NCBI RefSeq assembly: GCF_000196675.2
Contig: NC_015312.1
Span: forward strand, 1,550,001-1,614,000
Source of the DNA: Pseudonocardia benzenivorans CB1190
GTDB taxonomy: Bacteria > Actinomycetota > Actinomycetes > Mycobacteriales > Pseudonocardiaceae
Direction: 5' to 3'
Length of the DNA stretch: 64,000 nucleotides
In this document: positions 8,376 through 23,692 of the stretch, piece by piece
Layout: the number at the start of each line of letters is the position of its first letter
Numbering within the stretch: the first letter of the stretch is position 1
The notes under the pieces: model-generated
What the model was told of the DNA's origin: nothing
Databases searched by the model: none
What the model saw: the letters and a program-made list of their open reading frames with translations, nothing else
Program-made: the position numbers and the translations under genes

Positions 8376-9050
8376 ATGACAACTAAGGTGCACGTTTCCA
8401 CCTCGGCCACCGGTTCGGACCACGTGGCCCGTCCGTGGGCCGGGCCGGCCGCACTCGCCGCCGCCGGCGTCCTCTTCCTCGTCTATCCCGCGCTGCGTCC
8501 CGGCGGCGACGCCGTCCCTAGTACCACCGCGGCAGCCTTCGCCGACTGGCGCTGGCCGATCGCGCACCTGGCGGGCGTCGTCGGGTTCGCACTGGTCGCG
8601 GCCGGACTGCTCGCGCTCCGCGACCGGCTCGCCGGTACCCCGGGTCGTCGCCTCGCCGGGTGGGCGCTCGGGACCTGGGCCACGGGCACCGCACTCGTCC
8701 TGCCCTACTACGGCGCCGAGGCGTTCTCGCTGCACGCGCTGGGCGCACACGTCCCCGACACCGCGACGCTGCTCGCGCTCACCGACGCCGTCCGGATGGG
8801 TTCGGTCCAGATGACGGTGTTCGGCGTCGGGCTGGTGCTGCTCGCGGTCGGCGGTGTCCTGGCCGCGGTCGCCGCGGCCCGCTCGGGTGTGCTGCCCCGC
8901 TGGTCGGGCGTCGTGTTCGCCCTCGGCTTCGCGCTGTACCTGCCGCAGTTCTGGTTCCCGATGGAGCTGCGGGTCGTGCACGGCGCGCTCGTCGCCGTCG
9001 GCTGCATCGTCCTCGCGGTGGCGCTGCAGAGGTCCCGTCTCGCGCGCTGA
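8376..9050 (+). CDS. Integral membrane protein, unknown function
   Basis: 224 residues with about six hydrophobic segments (for example WAGPAALAAAGVLFLVYPAL, IAHLAGVVGFALVAAGLLAL, MTVFGVGLVLLAVGGVLAAV and WSGVVFALGFALYLPQFWF) and no charged catalytic motif. A ribosome site GGGAG lies 5 bases before the ATG. I do not recognise a named family; it resembles the small multi-spanning DUF proteins common in actinobacteria. It stands alone, divergent from the ThuA operon, and ends in a repeat-rich convergent gap before boxB. Confidence 0.65.
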   Translation: MTTKVHVSTSATGSDHVARPWAGPAALAAAGVLFLVYPALRPGGDAVPSTTAAAFADWRWPIAHLAGVVGFALVAAGLLALRDRLAGTPGRRLAGWALGTWATGTALVLPYYGAEAFSLHALGAHVPDTATLLALTDAVRMGSVQMTVFGVGLVLLAVGGVLAAVAAARSGVLPRWSGVVFALGFALYLPQFWFPMELRVVHGALVAVGCIVLAVALQRSRLAR

Positions 9051-9133
9051 TCGTCGGGTCGGGGGATCGGGCGTGGCCCGCCACAGCGGCGGTCTTTGCT
9101 CGGGTTGCACCTTCGGGCCTGGTGGCTCGTCCA

Positions 9134-9200
9134 GTGATCGTCGCGTGCGGGACATGGCCGCCGAATCTGGCGCTGTTGTCCCAGGTCCGCTGATCTTGAT
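9134..9200 (+). repeat. Second dispersed repeat family, degenerate copy
   Basis: GTGATCGTCG at 9134 is followed by a GGACATG-type block (9150-9156), and a decayed second unit begins at 9190 (CTGATC), 56 bases later. The same layout occurs at 38652-38752, where units lie 57 bases apart; a GCACCTTC string precedes both. Both sites are convergent gaps. Confidence 0.45.
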
Positions 9201-9277
9201 GGTGCTCGCCCCAGCGCCGGCTCGCGCGGCCCGGCACCGCCTCGCGGGCGCGCATCCACGAGGCCCAATGCGGAGCG

Positions 9278-9351
9278 GTGAGGTTGCGGCCCACCGTGTG
9301 CGCGCAACCCCACGGTCGTCCCGCAGGTGTTTCACAGCGGTGAGGTTGCGC
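9278..9351 (+). repeat. Three-arm palindromic repeat, copy 2
   Basis: GTGAGGTTGCG at 9278-9288, GCGCAACCCCAC at 9302-9313 and GTGAGGTTGCGC at 9340-9351. Spacings of 24 and 38 bases match copies 1 and 3 exactly. It lies downstream of boxB in a convergent gap. Confidence 0.85.
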
Positions 9352-9363
9352 TCGCCTGGTGGC

Positions 9364-9468
9364 GGCGCCCGACCCCGCGGCGCCCGACCCCGCGGCGCCC
9401 GACCCCGCGGCGCCCGACCCCGCGGCGCCCGACCCCACGGCGTGCGACCCCACGGCGTGCGACGCCGG
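9364..9468 (+). repeat. 15-bp tandem repeat, seven units
   Basis: Unit GGCGCCCGACCCCGC: four exact copies (9364-9423) followed by three diverging copies ending at 9468. The unit length is a multiple of three, so every frame stays open through it, which creates spurious long reading frames. It is non-coding by context and is expected to vary in copy number between strains. Confidence 0.9.
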
Positions 9469-9549
9469 TCGACGGCAGCCGGGCCGGGTGACGCCGAGCA
9501 GCCCGGCCGCGCGATGCGGCCCGGCTGCGGAGCGTCGGTGGGTGCGGGA

Positions 9550-10962
<1,413 letters not shown>

Positions 10963-10971
10963 GGTCTGTCC

Positions 10972-12729
10972 TCACACCCGCTTGCGGTCGAAGTCGGCCC
11001 GGCGGCCCGTCCCGTAGCGGCGCAGTGCGCCGTCGGGTCCGGACGCGTTGGGGCGCACGAAGATCCAGTTCTGCCACGCGGTGAGCCGGGAGAAGATCCG
11101 CGACTCCATGGTCTCGGGGCCGACGAACCGGTGGTTGGCCTCCATGCCGGTGAGCGCGTCGGGTGACAGCGACGCCCGCTCCTCCAGCATGATCCGGATC
11201 TCGTCGTCCCAGTCGATGTCGTCGGGCGCGTCGGTGACCAGGCCCAGCTCCAGGGCCTCACGGGCCTCGATCCGGCGGCCGACCTCCTGGCGCAGCTTCG
11301 CGACGTGGTCGTCGTCGCCGTAGAAGCGCGAGCCGAGCCGGGTGAGGCCGTTGCTCATCGGGAAGGCCCCGAAGTTGGAGTCGGACAACATGATCTGGGC
11401 TTCGTCGCCCTGCTCGGAGCCTTCCTCGTCGAGGGTGCCGTCGAGCATGTACTGCCGGTCGCACGCCAGCGCCAGCTCCAGCAGTGCCCCGGCGAAGCAG
11501 GAGCCCGGCTCGATCAGCGCGATCAGCGAGCGTGACGTGACGTCGAGCCGCTTGAGGACGCGCTTGAAGTAGTGCCGTATCTCGTTGACGAGCCAGTCGT
11601 CGCGGGAGTGCTCGGCGATGACGCGCTCCATGGCGAGAGCGTCCTCGACGTCGCCGCGGGTGCGCAGGACCCAGGTGCCGAGCTCGAGCTCGTTGGCGCG
11701 CAACCGCAGGATCAGGTCGTCGAGCTCGCGGGTCATCGCGAGCGGCCAGAAGTCGGCCCCCAGCTCGTGGACGCGCTCCAGCGACTCGGGCACGCCGCCC
11801 TCGGGCCCGCGCACCGTGATCTCGACGAGCCCGCGGGCGCGGTCGAACGCCGCGGACACGTGCCGGTAGCGGATCCCGTCGGCGGTCTCCTCGCGCTGCA
11901 GCGGCGGCAGCGCGATGCCGGTGGCGTCGGCGGGGCGTGACGACGCCGCCGCGGCCTCGACCGCCCGCGCCTGGACCGTCTCGTCCCACGAGCGCTTGGG
12001 GATCGTCTCGTCGACGAGCCGCCACTCGACGGCCTGCCTGCCGCGGATGCCCTCGGAGCGGGTGGCGAAGACGTCGGCCCGGTCCTTGCGGACGCGTCGC
12101 TTGTCGACGACCCGGGTGAGCCCGCCGGTGCCGGGTAGGACACCCAGCAGCGGGACCTCGGGCAGCGACACCGCGGACGAGTTGTCGTCGATGAGCAGGA
12201 TCTGCTCGCACGCCAGGGCCAGCTCGTAGCCGCCGCCGGCGGCGGTGCCGTTGACGGCGGCGATCCAGGTCTGGCCGGAGTTGGCCGTCGCGTCCTCGAT
12301 GCCGTTGCGGGTCTCGTTGGTGAACTTGCAGAAGTTCACCTTCCACGGGTGGCTGGACTGCGCGAGCATCCGGATGTTGGCGCCCGCGCAGAAGTTGCGG
12401 TCCTTCGCGCTCGTCACGACGACCGCGCGGACCTCCGGGTGCTCGAAGCGCAACCGCTGGGTGGCGTCGTAGAGCTCGATGTCGACGCCGAGGTCGTAGG
12501 AGTTCATCTTCAGCTCGTAGCCGGGGACGATGCCGCCGTCCTCGGCGATGTCGAGCCGCAGGTAGGCCACGCCGGTCTCGGCGGCGCGCGCGAGGTCGAG
12601 CGTCCAGTGCCGGTAGTGCTCGGGCGTGGCGTCGAAGGAGACGGCGGGCGTCTCGGCCGGGTCCGGAGCGGCCGCGGACCCGTCGGCGACGGCAGCGGCG
12701 TCGGTGTCGATCGCCTGTGGGGTGGTCAT
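10972..12729 (-). CDS. boxC: 2,3-epoxybenzoyl-CoA dihydrolase BoxC
   Basis: 585 residues, a double crotonase-fold protein of the BoxC type. BoxC opens the epoxide ring of 2,3-epoxybenzoyl-CoA with two waters, giving 3,4-dehydroadipyl-CoA semialdehyde and formate. Recognisable blocks: VPGYELKMNSYDLGVDIELYDA, the oxyanion-hole segment FCAGANIRML, NGTAAGGGYELALAC, and a second crotonase-like half ending near RRYGTGRR. The first 30 residues are an Ala/Asp-rich extension. A GGAGG ribosome site precedes the ATG. It has its own promoter region (12765-12810) with the same layout as that of the ligase gene, and boxB follows 9 bases later. Confidence 0.95.
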   Translation of the reverse strand: MTTPQAIDTDAAAVADGSAAAPDPAETPAVSFDATPEHYRHWTLDLARAAETGVAYLRLDIAEDGGIVPGYELKMNSYDLGVDIELYDATQRLRFEHPEVRAVVVTSAKDRNFCAGANIRMLAQSSHPWKVNFCKFTNETRNGIEDATANSGQTWIAAVNGTAAGGGYELALACEQILLIDDNSSAVSLPEVPLLGVLPGTGGLTRVVDKRRVRKDRADVFATRSEGIRGRQAVEWRLVDETIPKRSWDETVQARAVEAAAASSRPADATGIALPPLQREETADGIRYRHVSAAFDRARGLVEITVRGPEGGVPESLERVHELGADFWPLAMTRELDDLILRLRANELELGTWVLRTRGDVEDALAMERVIAEHSRDDWLVNEIRHYFKRVLKRLDVTSRSLIALIEPGSCFAGALLELALACDRQYMLDGTLDEEGSEQGDEAQIMLSDSNFGAFPMSNGLTRLGSRFYGDDDHVAKLRQEVGRRIEAREALELGLVTDAPDDIDWDDEIRIMLEERASLSPDALTGMEANHRFVGPETMESRIFSRLTAWQNWIFVRPNASGPDGALRRYGTGRRADFDRKRV

Positions 12730-12764
12730 CGGAGCCTCCTGCGCAGCAGCGCGGTCGGATTGCC

Positions 12765-12810
12765 AGAAACTCTACAACACGACCGCGCCACGCGCCAACT
12801 CTGTAGAACG
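12765..12810 (-). promoter_or_regulatory. boxC promoter/operator, TTCTAC-N27-GTAGAGTT
   Basis: Read on the minus strand: TTCTAC, 27 bases, then GTAGAGTTTC, the latter ending about 38 bases before the boxC ATG. TTGGCG lies 18 bases before a TAGAGT hexamer and may be the -35/-10 pair. The same two blocks with the same 27-base spacer lie in front of the benzoate-CoA ligase gene. This suggests one regulator controlling both transcription units. Confidence 0.6.
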
Positions 12811-12818
12811 TCGACGTG

Positions 12819-14417
<1,599 letters not shown>

Positions 14418-14447
14418 CGACTGGCTCCTGTGCCGGTTCGGGAGATG

Positions 14448-14493
14448 GAACTCTACTGGTGAACAGCGTTGCGTCAACGATTCGTAGAAGTTC
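14448..14493 (-). promoter_or_regulatory. Benzoate-CoA ligase promoter/operator
   Basis: Minus strand: TTCTAC, 27 bases, GTAGAGTTCC, ending about 30 bases before the ligase ATG. TTGACG followed after 16 bases by TAGAGT makes a good -35/-10 pair inside this block, and the outer TTCTAC would then be an activator or repressor half-site. Shared with the boxC promoter at 12765-12810. Confidence 0.6.
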
Positions 14494-14649
14494 GTCCGCC
14501 GTCCCGGGCGTTCCGCAGGCTCGCCGAGCGATCTTCCCAACATCTCGGCAAGCTGTTACGAACAACGCTGTATCCCGGCGGCTGTGACCCTGCGCACCCA
14601 GCATCGTCGCGCTCGCCGGAACGCTGGACAACCACGCGATGGAGGGTCG

Positions 14650-15771
14650 ATGAAGACCAAGGCCGCAGTGCTGCGCGGTGTAGGACAGCCGTTCGTGATC
14701 GAGGAACTGACGCTCGACCCGCCCAAGGCGGGCGAGGTCCTGATCAAGTACGTCGCCGCGGGGCTCTGCCACTCCGACGAGCACCTGCGTCACGGCGACA
14801 TCGTGCCGCGCTTCCCGATCGTCGGCGGCCACGAGGGCGCCGGGATCATCGAGGAGGTCGGGCCCGGGGTCACCCGGCTCAAGCCCGGCGACCATGTCAT
14901 CTGCTCGTTCCTGCCGGTCTGCGGGCACTGCCGGTTCTGCGCGTCGGGGATGACCAACCTCTGCGACACCGGCGCCACCATCCTCGACGGTGTGCTGCCC
15001 GACGGCACCTACCGCTTCCACGACGCCGACGGCGAGGACCTCGGCGGCATGTGCATGATCGGCACCTTCGCCGAGCGCGCCACGATCTCGGAGTACTCCT
15101 GCATCAAGGTCGCCGAGGACGTTCCGCTCGACAAGGCGGTGCTGATCGGGTGCGGGGTCCCGACCGGATTCGGGTCGGCCGTGCACGCCGCCGAGACCCA
15201 GCCCGGCGACACGATCGCGATCTACGGCGTCGGCGGCATCGGGGTCAACGCCGTCCAGGGCGCGGCGTTGGCCGGTGCGGCCAACGTCGTCGCGATCGAC
15301 CCGCTCGCCAACAAGCGCGAGATGGCCGAGAAGGTCGGGGCCACGCACTCCGCCGCCACCGCGGAGGAGGCCCACGAGCTGATCCAGCAGCTCACCAACG
15401 GTGTCGGCGCCGACAAGGCGATCGTCACCGTCGGCATCGTCGACACCGAGGTCACGACGAACGCGTTCCACGCCATCCGCAAGGGCGGCACGGTCGTCGT
15501 CACCGGTCTGGCCGACCCGACCAAGAACACCATCGAGATCCCGGGCGCGCTGCTCACCTTGTTCGAGAAGCGCATCCAGGGCTCGCTGTTCGGCTCGGGC
15601 GACCCGTTCAAGGACATCCCGCGGCTCGTCGACATGTACCAGGCGGGTCAGCTCAAGATCGACGAGCTGATCACGAACACGTACAGCCTCGAGGACATCA
15701 ACAAGGGCTACGAGGACCTGATCAACGGCGTCAACGTGCGTGGCGTGATCATCCACGACCCCGCCGCCTGA
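14650..15771 (+). CDS. Zinc alcohol dehydrogenase, NDMA-dependent type
   Basis: 373 residues, medium-chain dehydrogenase. Catalytic zinc: the Cys in GLCHSDEHLRHG, then GGHEGAGII. Structural zinc: CGHCRFCASGMTNLC. Rossmann nucleotide motif: IYGVGGIGVNAVQGA. Long MDR members with the insert seen here (ILDGVLPDGTYRFHDADGEDLGGMCMIGTF) are the mycobacterial/rhodococcal class that keep NAD(H) tightly bound and use NDMA as artificial acceptor in vitro. GGAGG precedes the ATG by 5 bases. It is divergent from the benzoate-CoA ligase gene; a role upstream of benzoate (oxidising an aromatic alcohol) is possible but is inferred from position only. Confidence 0.85.
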   Translation: MKTKAAVLRGVGQPFVIEELTLDPPKAGEVLIKYVAAGLCHSDEHLRHGDIVPRFPIVGGHEGAGIIEEVGPGVTRLKPGDHVICSFLPVCGHCRFCASGMTNLCDTGATILDGVLPDGTYRFHDADGEDLGGMCMIGTFAERATISEYSCIKVAEDVPLDKAVLIGCGVPTGFGSAVHAAETQPGDTIAIYGVGGIGVNAVQGAALAGAANVVAIDPLANKREMAEKVGATHSAATAEEAHELIQQLTNGVGADKAIVTVGIVDTEVTTNAFHAIRKGGTVVVTGLADPTKNTIEIPGALLTLFEKRIQGSLFGSGDPFKDIPRLVDMYQAGQLKIDELITNTYSLEDINKGYEDLINGVNVRGVIIHDPAA

Positions 15772-15871
15772 CCGATCCTGACCGAACGGCCAGGACCCGT
15801 TCCGACGGCCGTTCCCCCAACGCGCGGCCATCCGGGAGACCCGGGTGGCCGCGCCGGAGGTAGCCCCGCAC

Positions 15872-17785
15872 GTGACCACAGTGACCCCGCCCGACTCCCG
15901 GACCCCCACGCCCGTCGTCGGGCTGCAGCGGGAGCGGGAGGTCCTCACCGTCGCCCTCGCGACCGGCCGCCACGTCGTCATCGAGGGACCGCCCGGCACC
16001 GGCAAGTCGACGCTGCTGCGCTCCATCGCCCGCGACGCGGGCCGGCACGTCGTCTTCGTCGAGGGCAACGCCGAGCTGACCCCCGCCCGCCTGGTCGGCG
16101 CGTTCGACCCGTCGCAGGTGCTCGCCGAGGGCTACCTGCCCGCGAGCTTCGTCGACGGCCCGCTGCTCACCGCGATGCGCGGCGGCCCCGACCTCGGCGA
16201 CGGGGCCGCGCCCGGCGGTGGGCTGCTCTACCTCGAGGAACTCAACCGCGTTCCCGAGGAGACCCTCAACGTCCTCATCACCGTGCTCACCGAGGGCGAG
16301 ATCGCCGTCCCGCGGCTGGGCACGGTCCGGGCCGGGCCCGGGTTCCGGCTGATCGCGGCCATGAACCCGTTCGACGCCATCGGCACGGCCCGGGTCAGCC
16401 AGGCCATCGCCGACCGGATGTGCCGCGTGGTGCTCGGCTACCAGGACGAGGACGCCGAGCGCGCCATCACGACGTCGGTCAGCGGTGTGCGCGGCTGGGT
16501 CACCGACCTGTCGGTGCTGCTCACCCGGGCCACCCGCGAGCACCGCGACCTGCGGATGGGCTCGTCGGTGCGGGGCGCGATCGACCTCGCGCTGGTCCTC
16601 ACCGGGCTCTCGGAGCTGCGCGGGGAGGCGGTCCTCGCCCGCGAGACCGCGCGCGACGCCGCGCACGCCGCGCTGTCGGGCCGCGTCCGCATCGCCGACG
16701 GGGTCGACCGCACCCCCGAGTCGGTCATCGACGAGCTGCTCGACCGGTTCTGGCCCGAGAACGAGCCGCGGCCACCCGACCGCTCCTCCGACGACGCCGG
16801 GGGCGGTGAGCCGGGAAAAGCTGAGGGCCCGCCGCCTCCCGCGGCGGGCCGCGGCAAGGAACCCCCGCACCGGAACCGCGGGAAACGGACGCTCGGCCGG
16901 CAGGAGCTCGGCGCGCGCCACGAGATGTTCGACGACATCTCCCCGGAGCTCGGCGAGCTGGACGAGGAGGCCTTCGACCAGGCGCTCGCCGAGGACCCGG
17001 AGGCCGCGGCGGCGCTGCTGGCCGACCTGGCCGTCGCCACCGACGGGCAGCTGCGGGCCGCCGCGCGCCGGCTCGCCGGACGGGTGTTCATCCAGCTCGG
17101 CAAGGTCGGCCCGGCCAGGGCTCGCGGCACCCGGCGGATCGCGCCGGTCCGCGGCGGCTCCGGCGACCTCGACCTCGACCGCACCCTCGACGGCTGGCAG
17201 CCCGGGACGGCCCGCCGGCCGGCCGGCGACGAGCTCGTCACCCGCGACTGGACGGCGCACCGGCGGGCGATCTGCCTCGTCGTGGACATCAGCGGGTCGA
17301 TGCAGGGGCTGGCGGTCGCGCTGGCCGCCGTCGCGGCGGCGGGGGTGGTGCTCGCCTCGGAGGCGGGCGGGACGCGGCTGGAGCCGGGTGTGCTCGCGTT
17401 CGGCGCCGACGTGCGGACCCTGCAGCCGCAGGGTGTCCGCACGCCGCCGGACCGGCTCGTCGGCGAGCTCGTGGCCCTGCGCGGGCACGGCACCACCGAC
17501 CTCGCCGCCGCCCTGCGCGCCGCCTCGCTCGGGCTGGCGGGAGCGGTCGCCGAGGAGCGGGTCGTCGTCCTGCTCTCGGACTGCCTGCACACCACGGGCG
17601 ACGACCCGGCCACCGCGCTCGGCGGCATCGACCGGCTGCACGTGCTCGTCCCGCTCGGGCCGGGGGAGGACGGTCGCGACGCCGAGGTGGCCGCGGCCGC
17701 GCTGGCCGCCAGGGGCGGCGGGACCAGCCGGACGGTCCGCCGGCTCAAGGAGATCGGCCCGGCGCTGACCCGCGTGCTGGGCTGA
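15872..17785 (+). CDS. MoxR-type AAA ATPase fused to a VWA domain
   Basis: 637 residues in two parts. The N-terminal half is an AAA+ ATPase (Walker A GPPGTGKST, Walker B LLYLEELNRVPEE, sensor AAMNPFDAIG) like MoxR or Mg-chelatase BchI. A Pro/Gly/Arg-rich linker (about residues 300-345) leads to a C-terminal von Willebrand A domain with the MIDAS motif DISGSM and the Thr/Asp partners (GHGTTDLAAAL, LLSDCLH). MoxR and VWA are usually separate genes acting together as a metal-insertion or maturation chaperone; here they are one chain, as in BchD/ChlD-like proteins. GTG at 15872 has GGAGG 11 bases upstream; GTG at 15845 is an alternative. The client protein is unknown. Confidence 0.85.
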   Translation: MTTVTPPDSRTPTPVVGLQREREVLTVALATGRHVVIEGPPGTGKSTLLRSIARDAGRHVVFVEGNAELTPARLVGAFDPSQVLAEGYLPASFVDGPLLTAMRGGPDLGDGAAPGGGLLYLEELNRVPEETLNVLITVLTEGEIAVPRLGTVRAGPGFRLIAAMNPFDAIGTARVSQAIADRMCRVVLGYQDEDAERAITTSVSGVRGWVTDLSVLLTRATREHRDLRMGSSVRGAIDLALVLTGLSELRGEAVLARETARDAAHAALSGRVRIADGVDRTPESVIDELLDRFWPENEPRPPDRSSDDAGGGEPGKAEGPPPPAAGRGKEPPHRNRGKRTLGRQELGARHEMFDDISPELGELDEEAFDQALAEDPEAAAALLADLAVATDGQLRAAARRLAGRVFIQLGKVGPARARGTRRIAPVRGGSGDLDLDRTLDGWQPGTARRPAGDELVTRDWTAHRRAICLVVDISGSMQGLAVALAAVAAAGVVLASEAGGTRLEPGVLAFGADVRTLQPQGVRTPPDRLVGELVALRGHGTTDLAAALRAASLGLAGAVAEERVVVLLSDCLHTTGDDPATALGGIDRLHVLVPLGPGEDGRDAEVAAAALAARGGGTSRTVRRLKEIGPALTRVLG

Positions 17786-17793
17786 GGACGGCC

Positions 17794-17865
17794 GTGCCCG
17801 ACGACGCCGCGTTCGTCGAGGCGACCGAGCCGTTCCGGCGTGAGCTGCTCGCGCACCGCTACCGA
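17794..17865 (+). pseudogene. Remnant of an ECF-type sigma factor gene (N-terminus only)
   Basis: A GTG at 17794 starts DDAAFVEATEPFRRELLAHRYR, which looks like region 2 at the N-terminus of actinobacterial ECF sigma factors of the large SnoaL-fused group (typically xxAAFxxLTEPYRRELLAHCYR). After about 24 residues the similarity ends and the frame continues as meaningless Gly/Ala/Arg. No region 4 follows before the PIG-L gene at 17944. I read it as the stump of a deleted sigma gene; chance similarity is possible because the match is short. Confidence 0.45.
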
Positions 17866-17943
17866 GGCGCGGGTGACCGTCGGGAAGCCGGCGCTGCTGC
17901 TGCCGTGATCCTTCCCCGGCGCGTGCCCGGATAGGGTCACGTC

Positions 17944-18753
17944 GTGGGAACGATCGTGAGCTTCCATGCCCATCCCGACGACGAGTCGATCGGGTCGGCC
18001 GGCACCCTCGCCCGGGCGGCGGCCGAGGGGCACCGCGTCGTGCTCGTGTTCGCCACGCGCGGCGAGCTCGGTGAGCCCGTGCCGGGCGTGCTGGCCGACG
18101 GCGAACAGCTGGCCGTGCGCCGGTCCGCCGAGTGCTTCGAGTCGGCGAAGGTGATCGGCGCGTCGCGGGTGGAGTTCCTCGGCTACGTCGACTCCGGGAT
18201 GATGGGCGAGCCCTCCAACGACGCGCCCTACTGCTTCTGGCAGGCCAAGGTGGAGCACGCCGCGAAGCGCCTCGCGCTGATCCTCGACGAGGAGGAGCCC
18301 GACGTCCTCACCGTCTACGACGACAACGGCGGCTACGGCCACCCCGACCACATCCAGGTGCACCGCGTGGGCAGGCGGGCGGCCGAGCTCGCGGCGGTGC
18401 CGGTCGTCGTGCAGGGGACGATCAATCGCGACTGGATGGTCCGGGGGATGACGGGGCTGGCCAAGGAGGGCGGGCTGCCCGACGGGTGGGAGCCGCCGAA
18501 CCTGGACGACGCCACGTTCGGCAAGCCCGAGTCCGAGATCACCCACCGGGTCGACGCCGTCGACTACGTCGCGCAGAAGCGGGCGTCGATGCGCGCGCAC
18601 GCGAGCCAGATGGGTCCCGACCACTTCATGCTCGCGATGCCCGAGCCCATGTTCGCGATGGGGATGGGCACGGAGTTCTACATCGTCGACCCGGTACCGA
18701 GCCCTGCCGCCGCTCCCGACGTCTTCCTGGACCTCTTCGCCCCGCTGCGCTGA
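17944..18753 (+). CDS. PIG-L family deacetylase (LmbE-like)
   Basis: 269 residues. The zinc-binding motif AHPDDES is right at the N-terminus (SFHAHPDDESIGSAGTLARAAAEGH), followed by VFATRGELGEP, the family Arg/Glu region (RRSAECFESAKVIGASRVEFLGY) and the second His block GYGHPDHIQVHRVG. In actinobacteria this family includes MshB (mycothiol biosynthesis) and Mca (mycothiol-conjugate amidase). The length fits either, but the C-terminal half lacks clear diagnostic identity, so I leave it as a de-N-acetylase acting on an amino-sugar amide. It stands alone between the sigma remnant and ctaD. Confidence 0.85.
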   Translation: MGTIVSFHAHPDDESIGSAGTLARAAAEGHRVVLVFATRGELGEPVPGVLADGEQLAVRRSAECFESAKVIGASRVEFLGYVDSGMMGEPSNDAPYCFWQAKVEHAAKRLALILDEEEPDVLTVYDDNGGYGHPDHIQVHRVGRRAAELAAVPVVVQGTINRDWMVRGMTGLAKEGGLPDGWEPPNLDDATFGKPESEITHRVDAVDYVAQKRASMRAHASQMGPDHFMLAMPEPMFAMGMGTEFYIVDPVPSPAAAPDVFLDLFAPLR

Positions 18754-18953
18754 CGGGCCCGGGCGGCCACCGTCGACGGACCGAAGTGTGACGCGACGGG
18801 TCCGGCCCCCCGGTGGTCGTTCTACCCCCCGTAGAGCAGAATGAGCCCGCGACGCGGTCGGGTCGTGCCGGTCCCCGAACCCGGCGACCGGACGGCCCTT
18901 CCGCGCGATATAGAGTCCGGCCTGCCCACCACAGGCCAGTGCAGGAGGCACCA

Positions 18954-22700
<3,747 letters not shown>

Positions 22701-22715
22701 CCGACGGTCCGCGGC

Positions 22716-23060
22716 TCACCGGGCGTGCGTGACCCCGCCCTCGCGGTCCTCGGGCATCACGTATCCCGGTTCCAGCAGGCCCCGGTCGTCGACCAGCCCG
22801 CTCAGCGCCGCGACCCAGTGCTCGTAGTACTCCCAGCGGCCCTCGGCGTCCGACGGTGCGTCCTGCCAGGCTCCGATGGCGCCGATCAGGCGCTGCTGGA
22901 ACTCCTCCCACGGGTAGTGGCCGAACTCCGACAGCGCCACGGCCAGCCCGAACGCCCGCCGCTGCCACGGGGCGTCGAAGTCGGGCCGGCCCACGTCGCC
23001 GACGCAGGACGGGTGGAACCCGGCCTCGGGGTCGAAGTCGTCGTCATGGTCCCCGGACAT
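22716..23060 (-). CDS. Nitrile hydratase accessory (activator) protein
   Basis: 114 residues. FDAPWQRRAFGLAVALSEFGHYPWEEFQQRLIGAI, then YYEHWVAALSGLVDDRGLLEP, is the pattern of the small nitrile hydratase activator/self-subunit-swapping chaperone family, itself related to the N-terminal part of the beta subunit. In cobalt-type systems this protein delivers the metal and drives modification of the active-site cysteines of the alpha subunit. Its ATG overlaps the alpha stop (TGATG), and it is the third gene of the beta-alpha-accessory operon. An acidic N-terminus (DHDDDFDPE) is seen. Confidence 0.9.
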   Translation of the reverse strand: MSGDHDDDFDPEAGFHPSCVGDVGRPDFDAPWQRRAFGLAVALSEFGHYPWEEFQQRLIGAIGAWQDAPSDAEGRWEYYEHWVAALSGLVDDRGLLEPGYVMPEDREGGVTHAR

Positions 23061-23692
23061 CAGCGGGTCCCGGCCCCTGGCGCCGCCGCCAGCGCGACGC
23101 CCATCATCGCTTCGGTGGTGACCAGCTCGGCCAGCTCGTCCTCGGTCATCCCGTCGGTACCGGCCGGCCGCTGGGGGACGACGAACCACCGCGAATGGCC
23201 GCTGGAGTCCCAGACCCGGACCTCGGTGTCGTCGTCGAGCGGGACGCCGAGCTCGGTGAGCACGACCCGGGGCTCCCGTGCGGCGCGGGCCCGGAACACC
23301 GGGTCCTTGTACCAGTAGGGCGGCAGCCCGAGCACCGGCCACGGGAAGCACGAGCACAGCGTGCAGATGACGACGTTGTGCACGCCCGGCTCGTTGCGGA
23401 CCGCGGCGAGGTGCTCGCCCTCGGCGCCCGCCATCCCGACCGGCAGGTCGAGCTCGGAGACGGCCTTCGGGGTGTCGGCGACGAGCCGGTCGGAGAAGGC
23501 CGGGTCGACCCAGGCCCTGGCGACGATCCTGCGCCCGTTGAGCGGGGTCATCTCCGACTCGAAGTAGCCGAGCACCTTGTCGACGGTCTGCCCGGAGATG
23601 ACGCCCTTCTCGATCAGCAGCGCCTCCAACGCGCGCACCTGCGCGGCGCTCGCGGCCTCGCGGTCGTCGGGATAGGAGAACCGCTCGGTCAT
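23060..23692 (-). CDS. nthA: Nitrile hydratase subunit alpha, cobalt type
   Basis: 210 residues. The metal-claw motif is V-I-C-T-L-C-S-C at residues 108-115 with cysteines 110, 113 and 115. Thr between the first two Cys marks the non-corrin cobalt class (iron enzymes have Ser). The following FPWPVLGLPPYWYKDPVFRARA and the C-terminal VPQRP block are typical. The enzyme hydrates nitriles to amides in the cytoplasm as an alpha-beta dimer or tetramer. The ATG overlaps the stop of the beta gene by 4 bases. No cobalt transporter gene is visible in the cluster, so cobalt supply must come from elsewhere. Confidence 0.95.
   Translation of the reverse strand: MTERFSYPDDREAASAAQVRALEALLIEKGVISGQTVDKVLGYFESEMTPLNGRRIVARAWVDPAFSDRLVADTPKAVSELDLPVGMAGAEGEHLAAVRNEPGVHNVVICTLCSCFPWPVLGLPPYWYKDPVFRARAAREPRVVLTELGVPLDDDTEVRVWDSSGHSRWFVVPQRPAGTDGMTEDELAELVTTEAMMGVALAAAPGAGTR

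Larger units (their letters stand above)
9051..9549. other. Gene-free convergent gap packed with repeats
   Basis: 499 bp between the 3' ends of a membrane-protein gene and boxB. It holds three separate repeat types: a copy of a second dispersed repeat (about 9134-9200), a three-arm palindromic repeat (9278-9351) and a 15-bp tandem array (9364-9468). No gene is supported; open frames here are repeats of Ala/Pro/Asp or Gly/Ser. Confidence 0.7.
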
